Counted from the stretch's first letter, positions 1-6,126 are shown. The stretch: DNA of 8,476 nucleotides from an uncultured Collinsella sp. (GCA_902474645.1 CABRWN010000090.1:1-8476), one strand, 5' to 3'. Notes: generated by a model not told the origin, from the sequence alone. Program-made: numbers and translations.

Positions 1-494
1 CCCACTCTGCCGCCATGGCTTCCGAGATCCTTCCCGGTAAGACCATCCTCGAGGCCCTCAACACCGACCTCGTCTGCGACGCCATCAACGTTGCTATGCG
101 CGAGATCTTCCTGCAGATCGTTTACGGCCGCAGCCAGACCGCGTTCTCCGAGGGCGGCCTGCCCGTGGGCGCCTCCCTCGACGACCTCGGCAAGGGCCTT
201 CGCTCTCAGGTCGGCACCATGTTCGGCACCAAGGCCAAGGGCGCTCGTTACCTCGAGCTCGCTCAGGGCTACGTCACCCGCATGGCTCTCAACGACAAGA
301 ACGAGATCATCGCATTCGAGTTCCTGAACCTCGGCAAGTTCACCGACGCCGTCAAGGCCGGCAAGACCCCCGAGGAGGCCATCGCTGGCGCTATGGGCCA
401 CTATGGTCAGTGGGAGAACGCTGCCAAGTACATCGACCCGCGCACCGACGAGGAGACTCACTCCGTCGCCAGCGTGTTCCCGGTTCACGAGTAG
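1..494 (+). CDS. NifU-like iron-sulfur scaffold protein, C-terminal part (5' end outside window)
   Basis: The reading frame is open to the left edge. An ATG at 15 exists, but no ribosome binding site precedes it, and the codons before it (His-Ser-Ala-Ala) continue a NifU-type stretch: SAAMASEILPGKTILEAL matches the helix after the second cluster cysteine in NifU/IscU proteins (SSAMxxxIxGKTxxEAL). I therefore read this as the last ~163 residues of a longer protein. NifU-type proteins carry Fe-S clusters during assembly. The visible part has one cysteine (LVCDAI), lacks the usual HCSxLA third-cysteine motif, and continues into an extra domain (FGTKAKGARYLELAQGYV, then EIIAFEFLNLGKF). That matches my memory of the special NifU-like partners encoded next to GGGtGRT proteins. 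It lies 18 bp upstream of the GGGtGRT gene, clearly as one operon. All lysines are AAG. The scaffold function is inferred from family resemblance. Confidence 0.72.
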   Translation, partial: HSAAMASEILPGKTILEALNTDLVCDAINVAMREIFLQIVYGRSQTAFSEGGLPVGASLDDLGKGLRSQVGTMFGTKAKGARYLELAQGYVTRMALNDKNEIIAFEFLNLGKFTDAVKAGKTPEEAIAGAMGHYGQWENAAKYIDPRTDEETHSVASVFPVHE

Positions 495-495
495 A

Positions 496-503
496 AAGGG
501 AGG
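496..503 (+). promoter_or_regulatory. ribosome binding site of the GGGtGRT gene
   Basis: AGGGAGGG lies 9 bases before ATG 513, just after the stop codon of the upstream gene (492-494). It fixes the start and indicates independent translation within the operon. Confidence 0.8.
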
Positions 504-512
504 GAAATAACT

Positions 513-1517
513 ATGACTGTTACGTTCGAAGGTTACGAGCGCCGCGCTGACAAGATCAACAAGTGCCTCGCCGACAACGGCATCGCCTCCCTCGAGGAAG
601 CTCTGCAGATCTGCACCGACAAGGGCTTCAACCCGCGTGAGATCGTCAACAACACCCAGTCCATCGCCTTCCAGAACGCCGAGTGGGCCTACACCCTCGG
701 TTGCGCTCTCGCTGTCAAGCGTGGCGCCAAGTCCGCTTCTGAGGCTGCCGCCATCATCGGCGAGGGCATCCAGGCCTTCACCGTCCCCGGTTCCGTCGCC
801 GAGGACCGCAAGGTCGGTCTGGGCCACGGCAACCTGGGCGCTATGCTGCTCTCCGACGACACCGAGTGCTTCGCCTTCCTGGCCGGTCACGAGTCCTTCG
901 CTGCCGCTGAGGGTGCTATCGGCCTGGCTCTGAACGCCAACAAGGCTCGCAAGAAGCCGCTGCGCGTCATCCTCAACGGTCTGGGCAAGGACGCTGCTCA
1001 GATCATCGCCCGCATCAACGGCTTCACCTACGTGAAGACCCAGTTCGACTACTTCACGGGCGAGCTCAAGGTCGTCGAGACCATCCCCTACTCCGATGGT
1101 CCCCGCGCCGCCGTCAACTGCTACGGCGCCGACGACGTCCGCGAGGGCGTTGCCATCATGTGGCACGAGAACGTCGACATCTCGATCACCGGTAACTCCA
1201 CCAACCCCACGCGCTTCCAGCACCCCGTCGCTGGCACCTACAAGAAGGAGCGCCTCGAGGCTGGCAAGAAGTACTTCTCCGTCGCTTCTGGTGGCGGCAC
1301 TGGTCGTACCCTGCACCCGGACAACATGGGCGCCGGCCCTGCCTCTTACGGCATGACCGACACCATGGGCCGCATGCACTCCGACGCCCAGTTCGCCGGT
1401 TCTTCCTCCGTGCCTGCGCACGTCGACATGATGGGTCTCATCGGCATGGGCAACAACCCCATGGTCGGTGCTACCGTCGCCTGCGCTGTCGCCGTCGAGG
1501 AGGCCCTCAAGGCCTAA
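513..1517 (+). CDS. GGGtGRT-family protein
   Basis: A 334-residue protein of the Pfam-type GGGtGRT family. The signature is visible at residues 260-266 (GGGTGRT), followed by the conserved block HPDNMGAGPASYGMTDTMGRM and a C-terminal hydrophobic stretch (MVGATVACAVAVEEAL). It has no signal peptide and no clear membrane anchor, so it should be cytoplasmic. Several cysteines (NKC, QIC, LGC, TEC, VNC, VAC) could bind metal or a cluster, but this is not shown. The start is set by a strong Shine-Dalgarno run (AGGGAGGG, 496-503) before ATG 513. The gene follows the NifU-like gene by 18 bp and ends in an intrinsic terminator, so the two are probably made together. The biochemical role of the family is unknown to me. 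The partner gene suggests a role linked to Fe-S or another redox cofactor. The identity call is firm; the function is not. Confidence 0.9.
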   Translation: MTVTFEGYERRADKINKCLADNGIASLEEALQICTDKGFNPREIVNNTQSIAFQNAEWAYTLGCALAVKRGAKSASEAAAIIGEGIQAFTVPGSVAEDRKVGLGHGNLGAMLLSDDTECFAFLAGHESFAAAEGAIGLALNANKARKKPLRVILNGLGKDAAQIIARINGFTYVKTQFDYFTGELKVVETIPYSDGPRAAVNCYGADDVREGVAIMWHENVDISITGNSTNPTRFQHPVAGTYKKERLEAGKKYFSVASGGGTGRTLHPDNMGAGPASYGMTDTMGRMHSDAQFAGSSSVPAHVDMMGLIGMGNNPMVGATVACAVAVEEALKA

Positions 1518-1552
1518 TCGCGTCCACGCGATGCTCATATAGTTGAGCTTTG

Positions 1553-1587
1553 GAGCCGCTACCCACCCGGGTAGCGGCTCTTTTTGT
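1553..1587 (+). terminator. intrinsic terminator after the GGGtGRT operon
   Basis: A perfect 12-bp stem (GAGCCGCTACCC, 1553-1564, with GGGTAGCGGCTC, 1569-1580) encloses a 4-base ACCC loop and is followed by TTTTTGTTT. It ends the two-gene operon 36 bp after the GGGtGRT stop codon. Confidence 0.93.
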
Positions 1588-1773
1588 TTGCGCTGTCGCA
1601 GGGTAGCTAATGCCGATATATCAGTTGGGGAGAAATTCAAGATGTGATGAGATGGAGCGTCAGAGCGTCCATGACGTCCACCTGCCATATTTGCCCTTTA
1701 CCGATTTGCCGAGTCTTTGCGGTCCCATTGCCGATCAACCGTGCGACAATGCGCCGGACGAGAAAGGAATCCG

Positions 1774-3297
1774 ATGGAATCGACTGATGTACTGGTAATT
1801 GGATCTGGCATTGCGGGCCTTTGCGCCGCCATCGAAGCGGCACGCACGGGTGCAACCGTCGCTGTGGCAAGCGCCGGCAAGACTATGAGTGGATCGAGCT
1901 TCTTCCCCGGAACCTGGGGCCTGGGGCTTATCGGACCCGTTAACGAAGACGATGAACAGGACCTCATCGACACCATCCTGGCCGTCGGCGGCGTTGCCGA
2001 CCCCGAACTCGTCCAAACGTTCGTCCACGGCATTCCCCAAGCGATTGACTGGCTCGAGCAAGACCTGGGCGTTGAGCTCCAGCGTCCGCAAAGCGCCAAG
2101 AGTGCTCAACAAAAGCAATTTATCCCCTGCTTTGACCACAAGACACGCATGTGGCGCGGCCTCACCCGCAAGCCCCTTGAGGACGCTCTGACGACCCAGA
2201 TCGAGTCGCTCGGCATTCGCCTGCTCCCCCGCCATGAGCTTATCGACCTTGTTGAGGACACGAACGGCAGAATAACCGGAACCGTACTCTACGACCTTAC
2301 CGAAAATCGAATCGTGCCCTTTGCTGCCAAGGCCACGATCATCGCAGCCGGTGGCACAGGCGGCCTGTTCGAGCGCAGCCTTACGTCGGCTGATGTGCTC
2401 AGCTCCTCGCAGGCCATCGCGCTGGCGCACGGCGCAACACTTACTAATATAGAGTTCATGCAGATGATGCCCGGCTTCATCGAGCCCAAGCGCAACCTGG
2501 TCTTCAACGAGAAAACCTGGCGCTACGTACATGTAGACCAGCCGGTCGATATCGCCGACGACAAGCTGGACGATCTGCTTGAACAGCGCTCCGGATATGG
2601 CCCCTTCACGTCACGCTTGGCCTCCCGCGCCATCGATCTTGCCATCGATCAAGCGGGTACCGAAGGTCTGGCGCTCCACTACGATTTCCCCCGCGAGGAC
2701 GTCCCCGAGTTTGTACAGACCTTTGCCACCTGGCTGCAAGACGAGCACGGCATCGCGCCGACCGACGAGATGCGCGTGGCGATGTACGCCCACGCCGCCA
2801 ACGGCGGTATCAAAATCGACAAGACCGCGTATACGGGCGTTGAGGGCCTCTACGCTTGCGGCGAGGCGACAGGCGGCATGCACGGCGCCGACCGCATTGG
2901 TGGCTTGTCAAGCGCCAACGGCATAGTGTTTGGGCGCATCGCGGGCGCATCGGCAGCCCAAGCAGCACAGAATACACCTGAGGAGGCCCCGAAGGCGGAT
3001 ATCGCCCTCCCCCAGTACGGCATTGCCACAACAGTCGCCGAACGCCTGACACGCAGCCTTAAGCACACGATGAGTACCCATTGTATGATCAACCGCACCG
3101 AAGGGGGCCTATCCAAGGCACTACACGATCTTGAGGGCTTGAAGACGGAGGCAACGACCTTGAGCACACAGAAAGCTCAGGACAGCGAAATCGCAGCCCT
3201 CGCCCGCCTGCAATCGCAGATTCAACTAGCACAGGAAATGGTCAAAGCCATGCGCAAGCGAACCGAAAGCCTCGGATCGCACTATCGAACGGACTAA
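1774..3297 (+). CDS. FAD-dependent oxidoreductase of the FrdA/SdhA/NadB superfamily
   Basis: A 507-residue flavoprotein. The N-terminus has the Rossmann fingerprint VLVIGSGIAGLCAAIEA with glycines 10, 12 and 15, followed by GKTMSGSSFFPGTWG, and a second FAD-contact block IIAAGGTGGLF near 189-198. The C-terminal FAD block LYACGEATGGMHGADRIGG starts near residue 359. It ends in a helical tail with RTESLGSHYRTD, like the RxESRGxHY end of aspartate oxidases and SdhA. The start is ATG 1774 rather than the in-frame ATG at 1717, because AGAAAGGA (1761-1768) precedes 1774 and the flavin motif then sits at the usual N-terminal position. There is no export signal and no heme or FMN domain. Family members oxidise or reduce C4 dicarboxylates, L-aspartate or related acids. 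No nadA/nadC and no Fe-S or membrane subunit gene is nearby, so I do not name it nadB or frdA. It appears to be a single-gene unit. Confidence 0.85.
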   Translation: MESTDVLVIGSGIAGLCAAIEAARTGATVAVASAGKTMSGSSFFPGTWGLGLIGPVNEDDEQDLIDTILAVGGVADPELVQTFVHGIPQAIDWLEQDLGVELQRPQSAKSAQQKQFIPCFDHKTRMWRGLTRKPLEDALTTQIESLGIRLLPRHELIDLVEDTNGRITGTVLYDLTENRIVPFAAKATIIAAGGTGGLFERSLTSADVLSSSQAIALAHGATLTNIEFMQMMPGFIEPKRNLVFNEKTWRYVHVDQPVDIADDKLDDLLEQRSGYGPFTSRLASRAIDLAIDQAGTEGLALHYDFPREDVPEFVQTFATWLQDEHGIAPTDEMRVAMYAHAANGGIKIDKTAYTGVEGLYACGEATGGMHGADRIGGLSSANGIVFGRIAGASAAQAAQNTPEEAPKADIALPQYGIATTVAERLTRSLKHTMSTHCMINRTEGGLSKALHDLEGLKTEATTLSTQKAQDSEIAALARLQSQIQLAQEMVKAMRKRTESLGSHYRTD

Positions 3298-3340
3298 ACT
3301 GGACACCCATCTAAAGCAGAACACAACTAATCGATATCTA

Positions 3341-3378
3341 TGGGCCCCGTGAGCTCGAGGTGGCACGGGGCCTATTCG
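3341..3378 (+). terminator. hairpin, possible terminator of the flavoprotein gene
   Basis: GGCCCCGTG (3343-3351) pairs perfectly with CACGGGGCC (3364-3372) across a 12-base loop, and flanking bases extend the stem slightly. The tract after it (TATTCGTG) is poor in T, so it is a weak or non-canonical terminator. Its place 44 bp after the stop codon supports that role. Confidence 0.5.
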
Positions 3379-3415
3379 TGTCCGCACGGCAGCGTATCCT
3401 AATTCTGAATACAGA

Positions 3416-3430
3416 GCGGGCAAAGCCCGC
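3416..3430 (+). promoter_or_regulatory. small perfect hairpin upstream of the dinD-like gene
   Basis: GCGGGC-AAA-GCCCGC forms a perfect 6-bp inverted repeat with a 3-base loop, 28 bp before the start codon and just before the ribosome binding site. It could be an operator or an RNA hairpin in the leader. It does not match the actinobacterial LexA box pattern (CGAAC-n4-GTTCG). Confidence 0.3.
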
Positions 3431-3448
3431 ACAGACAATAGGCCAGCG

Positions 3449-3456
3449 AGGAGGAG
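3449..3456 (+). promoter_or_regulatory. ribosome binding site deciding the dinD start
   Basis: The purine run AGGAGGAG ends a few bases before ATG 3459. It supports the 286-residue form over a form with 33 extra residues beginning at 3360. Confidence 0.75.
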
Positions 3457-3458
3457 AT

Positions 3459-4319
3459 ATGGACAGTAGTGATATCGAGAAGTGGCGTGTCAAACTTGAT
3501 AGCTACGCCAATGTGGAAGACGGCGTTGAGTATTGGCTCGCACGCGATTTAATGGAACCCATGGGGTACACTCGATGGGAGAACTTCGCCGAAGTTGTTA
3601 AGAGGGCAAAAGTCTCGTGCGAAACAAACAAAACTCCAGTTGATTCCCATTTTCGTGATACCACGAAAATGGTAACTGCCGGTGTCGCCGCTCGCGCGGT
3701 TAAAGACTACAAACTTACGCGCTATGCATGCTATTTAATCGCACAGAACGGAGATTCAAACAAGCCAGAGATCGCGCTCGCCCAGGCATACTTTGCCGTG
3801 CAGACGCGCCGCCAAGAGCTCATAGAGCAGCGCTTCGCAGAGATTCAGCGCTTGCAGGCGCGCCACTCGCTATCCGATTCAGAGAAACAGCTCTCGGGTA
3901 TTGCGTTCAAACGCGGCGTGGACTCCAAAGGATTCGCGATCATCAAGTCGAAGGGCGATGAGGCGTTATTTGGCGGCAGAAGCACGGCGGAAATGAAGCA
4001 GCAGCTCGGCGTACCCAAGAGCGCGGCATTGGCGGACAGGTTAGCCGATGTCCTCATCAAAGCAAAGGACCTTACGAACTCGATGACGGCCTTCAATGCC
4101 GAGGAACACGACCTGTACGGCCTGGACCAGATCAAGCAAGAGCACGTCGAGAACAACACAAGCGTGCGTGGCAGCCTCATCGACCGCGGAATTGTCCCCG
4201 AGAACCTACCGCCTGCCGAGGATACAAAAAAGCTCGAGCGTCGCGTGAAGGCAGACGAGAAGAAACTCAAGGAGGGTACTGACGGTTTTACCGATCCCCA
4301 GGGTAAGCTCGATCTGTGA
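3459..4319 (+). CDS. dinD: DinD-like DNA damage-inducible protein
   Basis: A 286-residue protein that aligns by eye with E. coli DinD (about 274 residues) along its length. Shared blocks are YWLARDLMEPMGY (25-37; E. coli WSARQLGKLLGY), RAKVSCE (49-55), DSHFRDTTKMV (62-72), LTRYACYLIAQNGDSNKP (86-103), QAYFAVQTRRQEL (109-121), FALYGG-like ALFGGRS (169-175) and the final PENLPPAEDTKKLERR. The N-terminal part resembles a BRO-N-type DNA-binding domain, and the C-terminus is charged and helical. E. coli DinD is SOS-induced and is reported to disrupt RecA filaments; whether this homologue does so is inference. The start is ATG 3459, preceded by a GAGGAGGAG Shine-Dalgarno run. A longer open frame from 3360 runs through the upstream hairpin and is rejected. 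Lysine codons mix AAA and AAG, unlike the neighbouring operon, suggesting separate acquisition. No LexA box was found upstream. Confidence 0.85.
   Translation: MDSSDIEKWRVKLDSYANVEDGVEYWLARDLMEPMGYTRWENFAEVVKRAKVSCETNKTPVDSHFRDTTKMVTAGVAARAVKDYKLTRYACYLIAQNGDSNKPEIALAQAYFAVQTRRQELIEQRFAEIQRLQARHSLSDSEKQLSGIAFKRGVDSKGFAIIKSKGDEALFGGRSTAEMKQQLGVPKSAALADRLADVLIKAKDLTNSMTAFNAEEHDLYGLDQIKQEHVENNTSVRGSLIDRGIVPENLPPAEDTKKLERRVKADEKKLKEGTDGFTDPQGKLDL
3647..3672. repeat. perfect 11-bp inverted repeat inside dinD
   Basis: CCATTTTCGTG (3647-3657) and CACGAAAATGG (3662-3672) are exact reverse complements separated by ATAC. The repeat lies within the codons for the conserved DSHFRDTTKMV block. It is not followed by a T tract in either direction, so it is not an ordinary terminator. 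Confidence 0.7.
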
Positions 4320-4329
4320 AAGCGGCTGT

Positions 4330-4422
4330 GCCCTTTCGGGTTCGACCCCATGCGAGGTTAACAAAAAAGCGACCAGCTTAAGCCAGTCGCTTTAACATGC
4401 TTTGGTGGGCCGTCAGGGGGTC
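4330..4422. repeat. direct repeat, left copy: tRNA-Lys 3' remnant plus terminator
   Basis: This 93-bp segment matches 4507-4599 with three differences that I can count (4359 and 4378-4379). Its right end (4403-4422) is the 3' end of tRNA-Lys including CCA, cut off in the T-loop, where the sequence switches from the tRNA to unrelated DNA. It also carries a copy of the tRNA terminator. It is a remnant, not a functional tRNA gene, and could be a leftover attachment site or the product of a tandem duplication. Confidence 0.85.
4363..4393 (-). terminator. duplicated tRNA terminator (left copy)
   Basis: Read on the minus strand, a 12-bp stem with two G-U pairs and a TTAA loop is followed by six T. 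It is a copy of the tRNA-Lys terminator at 4540-4570 in which the UUCG loop has become UUAA. On the + strand the same hairpin, with two A-C mismatches and only TTT after it, might weakly help end dinD transcription. Confidence 0.6.
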
Positions 4423-4506
4423 AGCCTGCTGCGCAGGCGGCCGTTGCGGCGCCAAGGCGCCTTGCGCGCTGCGCTGGCAAACGCTTACGCGTTTTCTCAG
4501 CTCCGC
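4423..4506. repeat. 84-bp GC-rich spacer with three consecutive palindromes
   Basis: The segment between the two repeat copies holds GCCTGC-TGC-GCAGGC (4424-4438), the perfect palindrome AAGGCGCCTT (4454-4463) and AAACGC-TTAC-GCGTTT (4479-4494). No credible gene lies here; the open frames that cross it are artefacts of the tRNA and terminator copies. It resembles a small structured repeat element. Confidence 0.5.
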
Positions 4507-4599
4507 GCCCTTTCGGGTTCGACCCCATGCGAGGTCAACAAAAAAGCGACCAGCCGAAGCCAGTCGCTTTAACATGCTTTGGTGGGCCGTCAGGGGGTC
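4507..4599. repeat. direct repeat, right copy: overlaps the tRNA-Lys 3' end
   Basis: This is the partner of 4330-4422 at an offset of 177 bp. This copy contains the authentic terminator (4540-4570) and the 3' 20 nt of the intact tRNA-Lys gene. Homology between the copies stops in the T-loop of the tRNA at 4599. Confidence 0.85.
4540..4570 (-). terminator. intrinsic terminator of the tRNA-His/tRNA-Lys unit
   Basis: On the minus strand AAAGCGACTGGC pairs with GCTGGTCGCTTT around a UUCG tetraloop closed by C-G, followed by a run of six T. Two G-U wobbles in the minus-strand RNA are A-C mismatches in a + strand RNA, so the hairpin is built for minus-strand transcripts. It starts about 10 bp after the CCA end of tRNA-Lys. 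Confidence 0.92.
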
Positions 4600-4655
4600 G
4601 AACCCTGGACCTTGGGATTAAGAGTCCCCTGCTCTACCAACTGAGCTAACGACCC
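4580..4655 (-). tRNA. tRNA-Lys (anticodon CTT)
   Basis: A 76-nt tRNA with encoded CCA (complement at 4580-4582). The acceptor stem GGGTCGT pairs with ACGGCCC (one G-U), the D-arm is GCTC-AGTTGGTA-GAGC, and the T-arm is CAGGG-TTCGACC-CCCTG. The anticodon loop CTCTTAA has anticodon CTT (complement at 4620-4622) and reads AAG, the dominant lysine codon in this window. The outermost pair of the anticodon stem (27-43) is a G-A mismatch; otherwise the fold is standard. It lies 22 bp downstream of tRNA-His on the same strand. Confidence 0.96.
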
Positions 4656-4677
4656 GATATCAACACGAAGCAAGAAC

Positions 4678-4755
4678 TGGGGTGGGTAAAGGGACTCGAA
4701 CCCTCGACCTACGGGACCACAACCCGTCGCTCTAGCCAACTGAGCTACACCCACC
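4678..4755 (-). tRNA. tRNA-His (anticodon GTG)
   Basis: A 78-nt tRNA with encoded CCA and the extra 5' G (G-1 opposite C73) that marks tRNA-His. The acceptor GTGGGTG pairs with TACCCAC, the D-arm is GCTC/GAGC with a 9-base loop, and the anticodon stem ACGGG/CCCGT holds the loop TTGTGGT with anticodon GTG (complement at 4718-4720). The T-loop is TTCGAGT. It is the first gene of the two-tRNA transcript. Confidence 0.96.
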
Positions 4756-4781
4756 GTGTCCTGTGCGCTTCGCGCTCGACT

Positions 4782-4810
4782 ATTATTGCAAGGAACGCCA
4801 CGCGATGCAA
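4782..4810 (-). promoter_or_regulatory. probable promoter of the tRNA-His/tRNA-Lys unit
   Basis: On the minus strand TTGCAT (-35, complement at 4805-4810) is followed after 17 bp by AATAAT (-10, complement at 4782-4787, five of six matches to TATAAT). Transcription would begin about 20 bp before tRNA-His, which suits a tRNA promoter. Confidence 0.6.
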
Positions 4811-4817
4811 GCCCCAA

Positions 4818-4836
4818 TTTTCAAGAATTTTGAAAA
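4818..4836. repeat. AT-rich inverted repeat between the divergent units
   Basis: TTTTCAA (4818-4824) and TTGAAAA (4830-4836) are separated by 5 bp. This is an unusually AT-rich island in a GC-rich genome, upstream of both the tRNA promoter and the aminotransferase gene. It could be an UP-like element or an operator; nothing identifies a regulator. Confidence 0.3.
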
Positions 4837-4919
4837 GAGTTTTTCGGATCCATTTCGAGCAAATCCCACCGGTTTCATAGGAGTAAACTTGCCCCACCCC
4901 GATGTTCGAAAGGACAAGC

Positions 4920-6101
4920 ATGAAAGAACTCTCCAATCGCACGGCAACGTTTACCGATTCCGTCATCCGCCGCATGACACGCATCTCCAATAAGTACGGC
5001 GCTGTCAATCTCTCGCAGGGCTTCCCCGACTTCGATCCCCCGGCGCAGCTGCTCGATAGCCTCAGCACCATCGCCACCGACCCCAAGCCGCTTTACCACC
5101 AGTACTCCATCACCTGGGGCTCCCAGGCCATGCGCGAGGCGCTCGCCGCCAAACAGGAGCACTTTATGGGCATGCCGGTGAACCCCAACGAGAATATCGT
5201 AGTCACCTGCGGCTCCACCGAGGCCATGATGGCCGCCATGATGACGGGCACCAACCCCGGCGACAAGGTCGTCATCTTCTCGCCGTTCTACGAGAACTAC
5301 GGCGCCGACACGATCCTTTCGGGTGCCGAGCCCATCTACGTGCCGCTCAACCCGCCCACATTCGACTTTGACCGCGAGACACTCGAGGCGGCCTTCCGCG
5401 ACAACGACCCCAAGGCCATCGTCCTGTGCAACCCTTCCAACCCCTGCGGCAAGGTCTTTACACGCGATGAGCTCACCTTTATCGCCGACCTCTGCAAAAA
5501 GTACGACACCTACTGCATCACCGACGAGGTCTACGAGCACATCGTCTACGTGCCCCACGAGCACGTCTATATGGCCACGCTGCCCGGCATGTTTGAGCGC
5601 ACCATCAGCTGCAGCTCGCTGTCCAAGACCTACTCCATCACCGGCTGGCGTCTGGGCTACACTATCGCCCCTGCCGAAATCACCGAGCGCATCAAAAAGG
5701 TCCACGACTTTCTCACCGTGGGCGCCGCCGCCCCCCTGCAGGAAGCCGTCGTCACCGCCCTCAATTTCGACGACAGCTATTACGATGAGGTCCTCGACCT
5801 CTATACCGCCAAACGCGACCTGTTCTGCCAGGGACTCGACAGCATCGGTCTTGAGCACAACGTGCCGCAGGGCGCCTACTACGTCATGATGGACATCTCA
5901 GAGTTTGGCTATGACAGCGACCTCGAGTTCTGTGAAGACCTCGCGTCTAAAGTGGGTGTGGGCGCCGTGCCCGGCTCGAGCTTCTTCCGCGAGCCCGTCA
6001 ACCATCTGATTCGTTTCCACTTTGCCAAGCGAGACGAGACGCTTAACGCGGCGCTGGAGAACCTCAAGTCGCTACGTGATAAAATCAAGCCGCGCGGGTA
6101 A
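4920..6101 (+). CDS. class I/II PLP-dependent aminotransferase
   Basis: A 393-residue fold-type I aminotransferase. Visible landmarks are VNLSQGFPDFDPP near residue 30, the cofactor-phosphate loop CGSTEAMMAAM, NPSNPCGK with Asn174, DEVYEHIVY with Asp202 and Tyr205, the Schiff-base lysine Lys236 in SSLSKTYSITGWRLGY, and the carboxylate-binding Arg365 in HLIRFHFAK. All catalytic positions are present and the length is normal. The NLSQGFPDF opening is typical of the kynurenine/methionine/aspartate aminotransferase branch, so the likely reaction is amino-group transfer between an amino acid and a 2-oxo acid in the cytoplasm. The exact substrate cannot be read from the sequence. I chose ATG 4920 because GAAAGGA (4908-4914) lies 5 bases before it; the in-frame ATG at 4902 has no well-spaced site. 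The gene is single, divergent from the tRNAs, and closed by its own terminator. Confidence 0.9.
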   Translation: MKELSNRTATFTDSVIRRMTRISNKYGAVNLSQGFPDFDPPAQLLDSLSTIATDPKPLYHQYSITWGSQAMREALAAKQEHFMGMPVNPNENIVVTCGSTEAMMAAMMTGTNPGDKVVIFSPFYENYGADTILSGAEPIYVPLNPPTFDFDRETLEAAFRDNDPKAIVLCNPSNPCGKVFTRDELTFIADLCKKYDTYCITDEVYEHIVYVPHEHVYMATLPGMFERTISCSSLSKTYSITGWRLGYTIAPAEITERIKKVHDFLTVGAAAPLQEAVVTALNFDDSYYDEVLDLYTAKRDLFCQGLDSIGLEHNVPQGAYYVMMDISEFGYDSDLEFCEDLASKVGVGAVPGSSFFREPVNHLIRFHFAKRDETLNAALENLKSLRDKIKPRG

Positions 6102-6126
6102 GGACGGCCCGGCAACTAAAGCAACC

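Noticed and set aside
1610..1798. 62-residue open frame between the GGGtGRT terminator and the flavoprotein gene
   Set aside because: It has no ribosome binding site and no recognisable composition, and it overlaps the start of the real gene. The 256-bp gap otherwise holds only a GATATATC palindrome and a GAGCGTC direct repeat (1655-1669), too weak to call.
1735..2532. 265-residue minus-strand open frame opposite the flavoprotein gene
   Set aside because: It has no family resemblance, and the opposite strand encodes a protein with clear FAD motifs.
3280..3300. TCGAACGGAC near the flavoprotein stop as a LexA half-site for dinD
   Set aside because: The second half (GTTCG) is missing at the required spacing and the site is about 170 bp from the dinD start.
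4378..4621. Open frames on both strands across the tRNA-Lys repeat region
   Set aside because: They read through tRNA and terminator copies; the repeated peptide MLWWAVRGS is simply the translated tRNA 3' end.
4875..5858. Long minus-strand open frame (327 residues) inside the aminotransferase gene
   Set aside because: It is a GC-rich shadow frame. The + strand frame carries all catalytic motifs of a known family.
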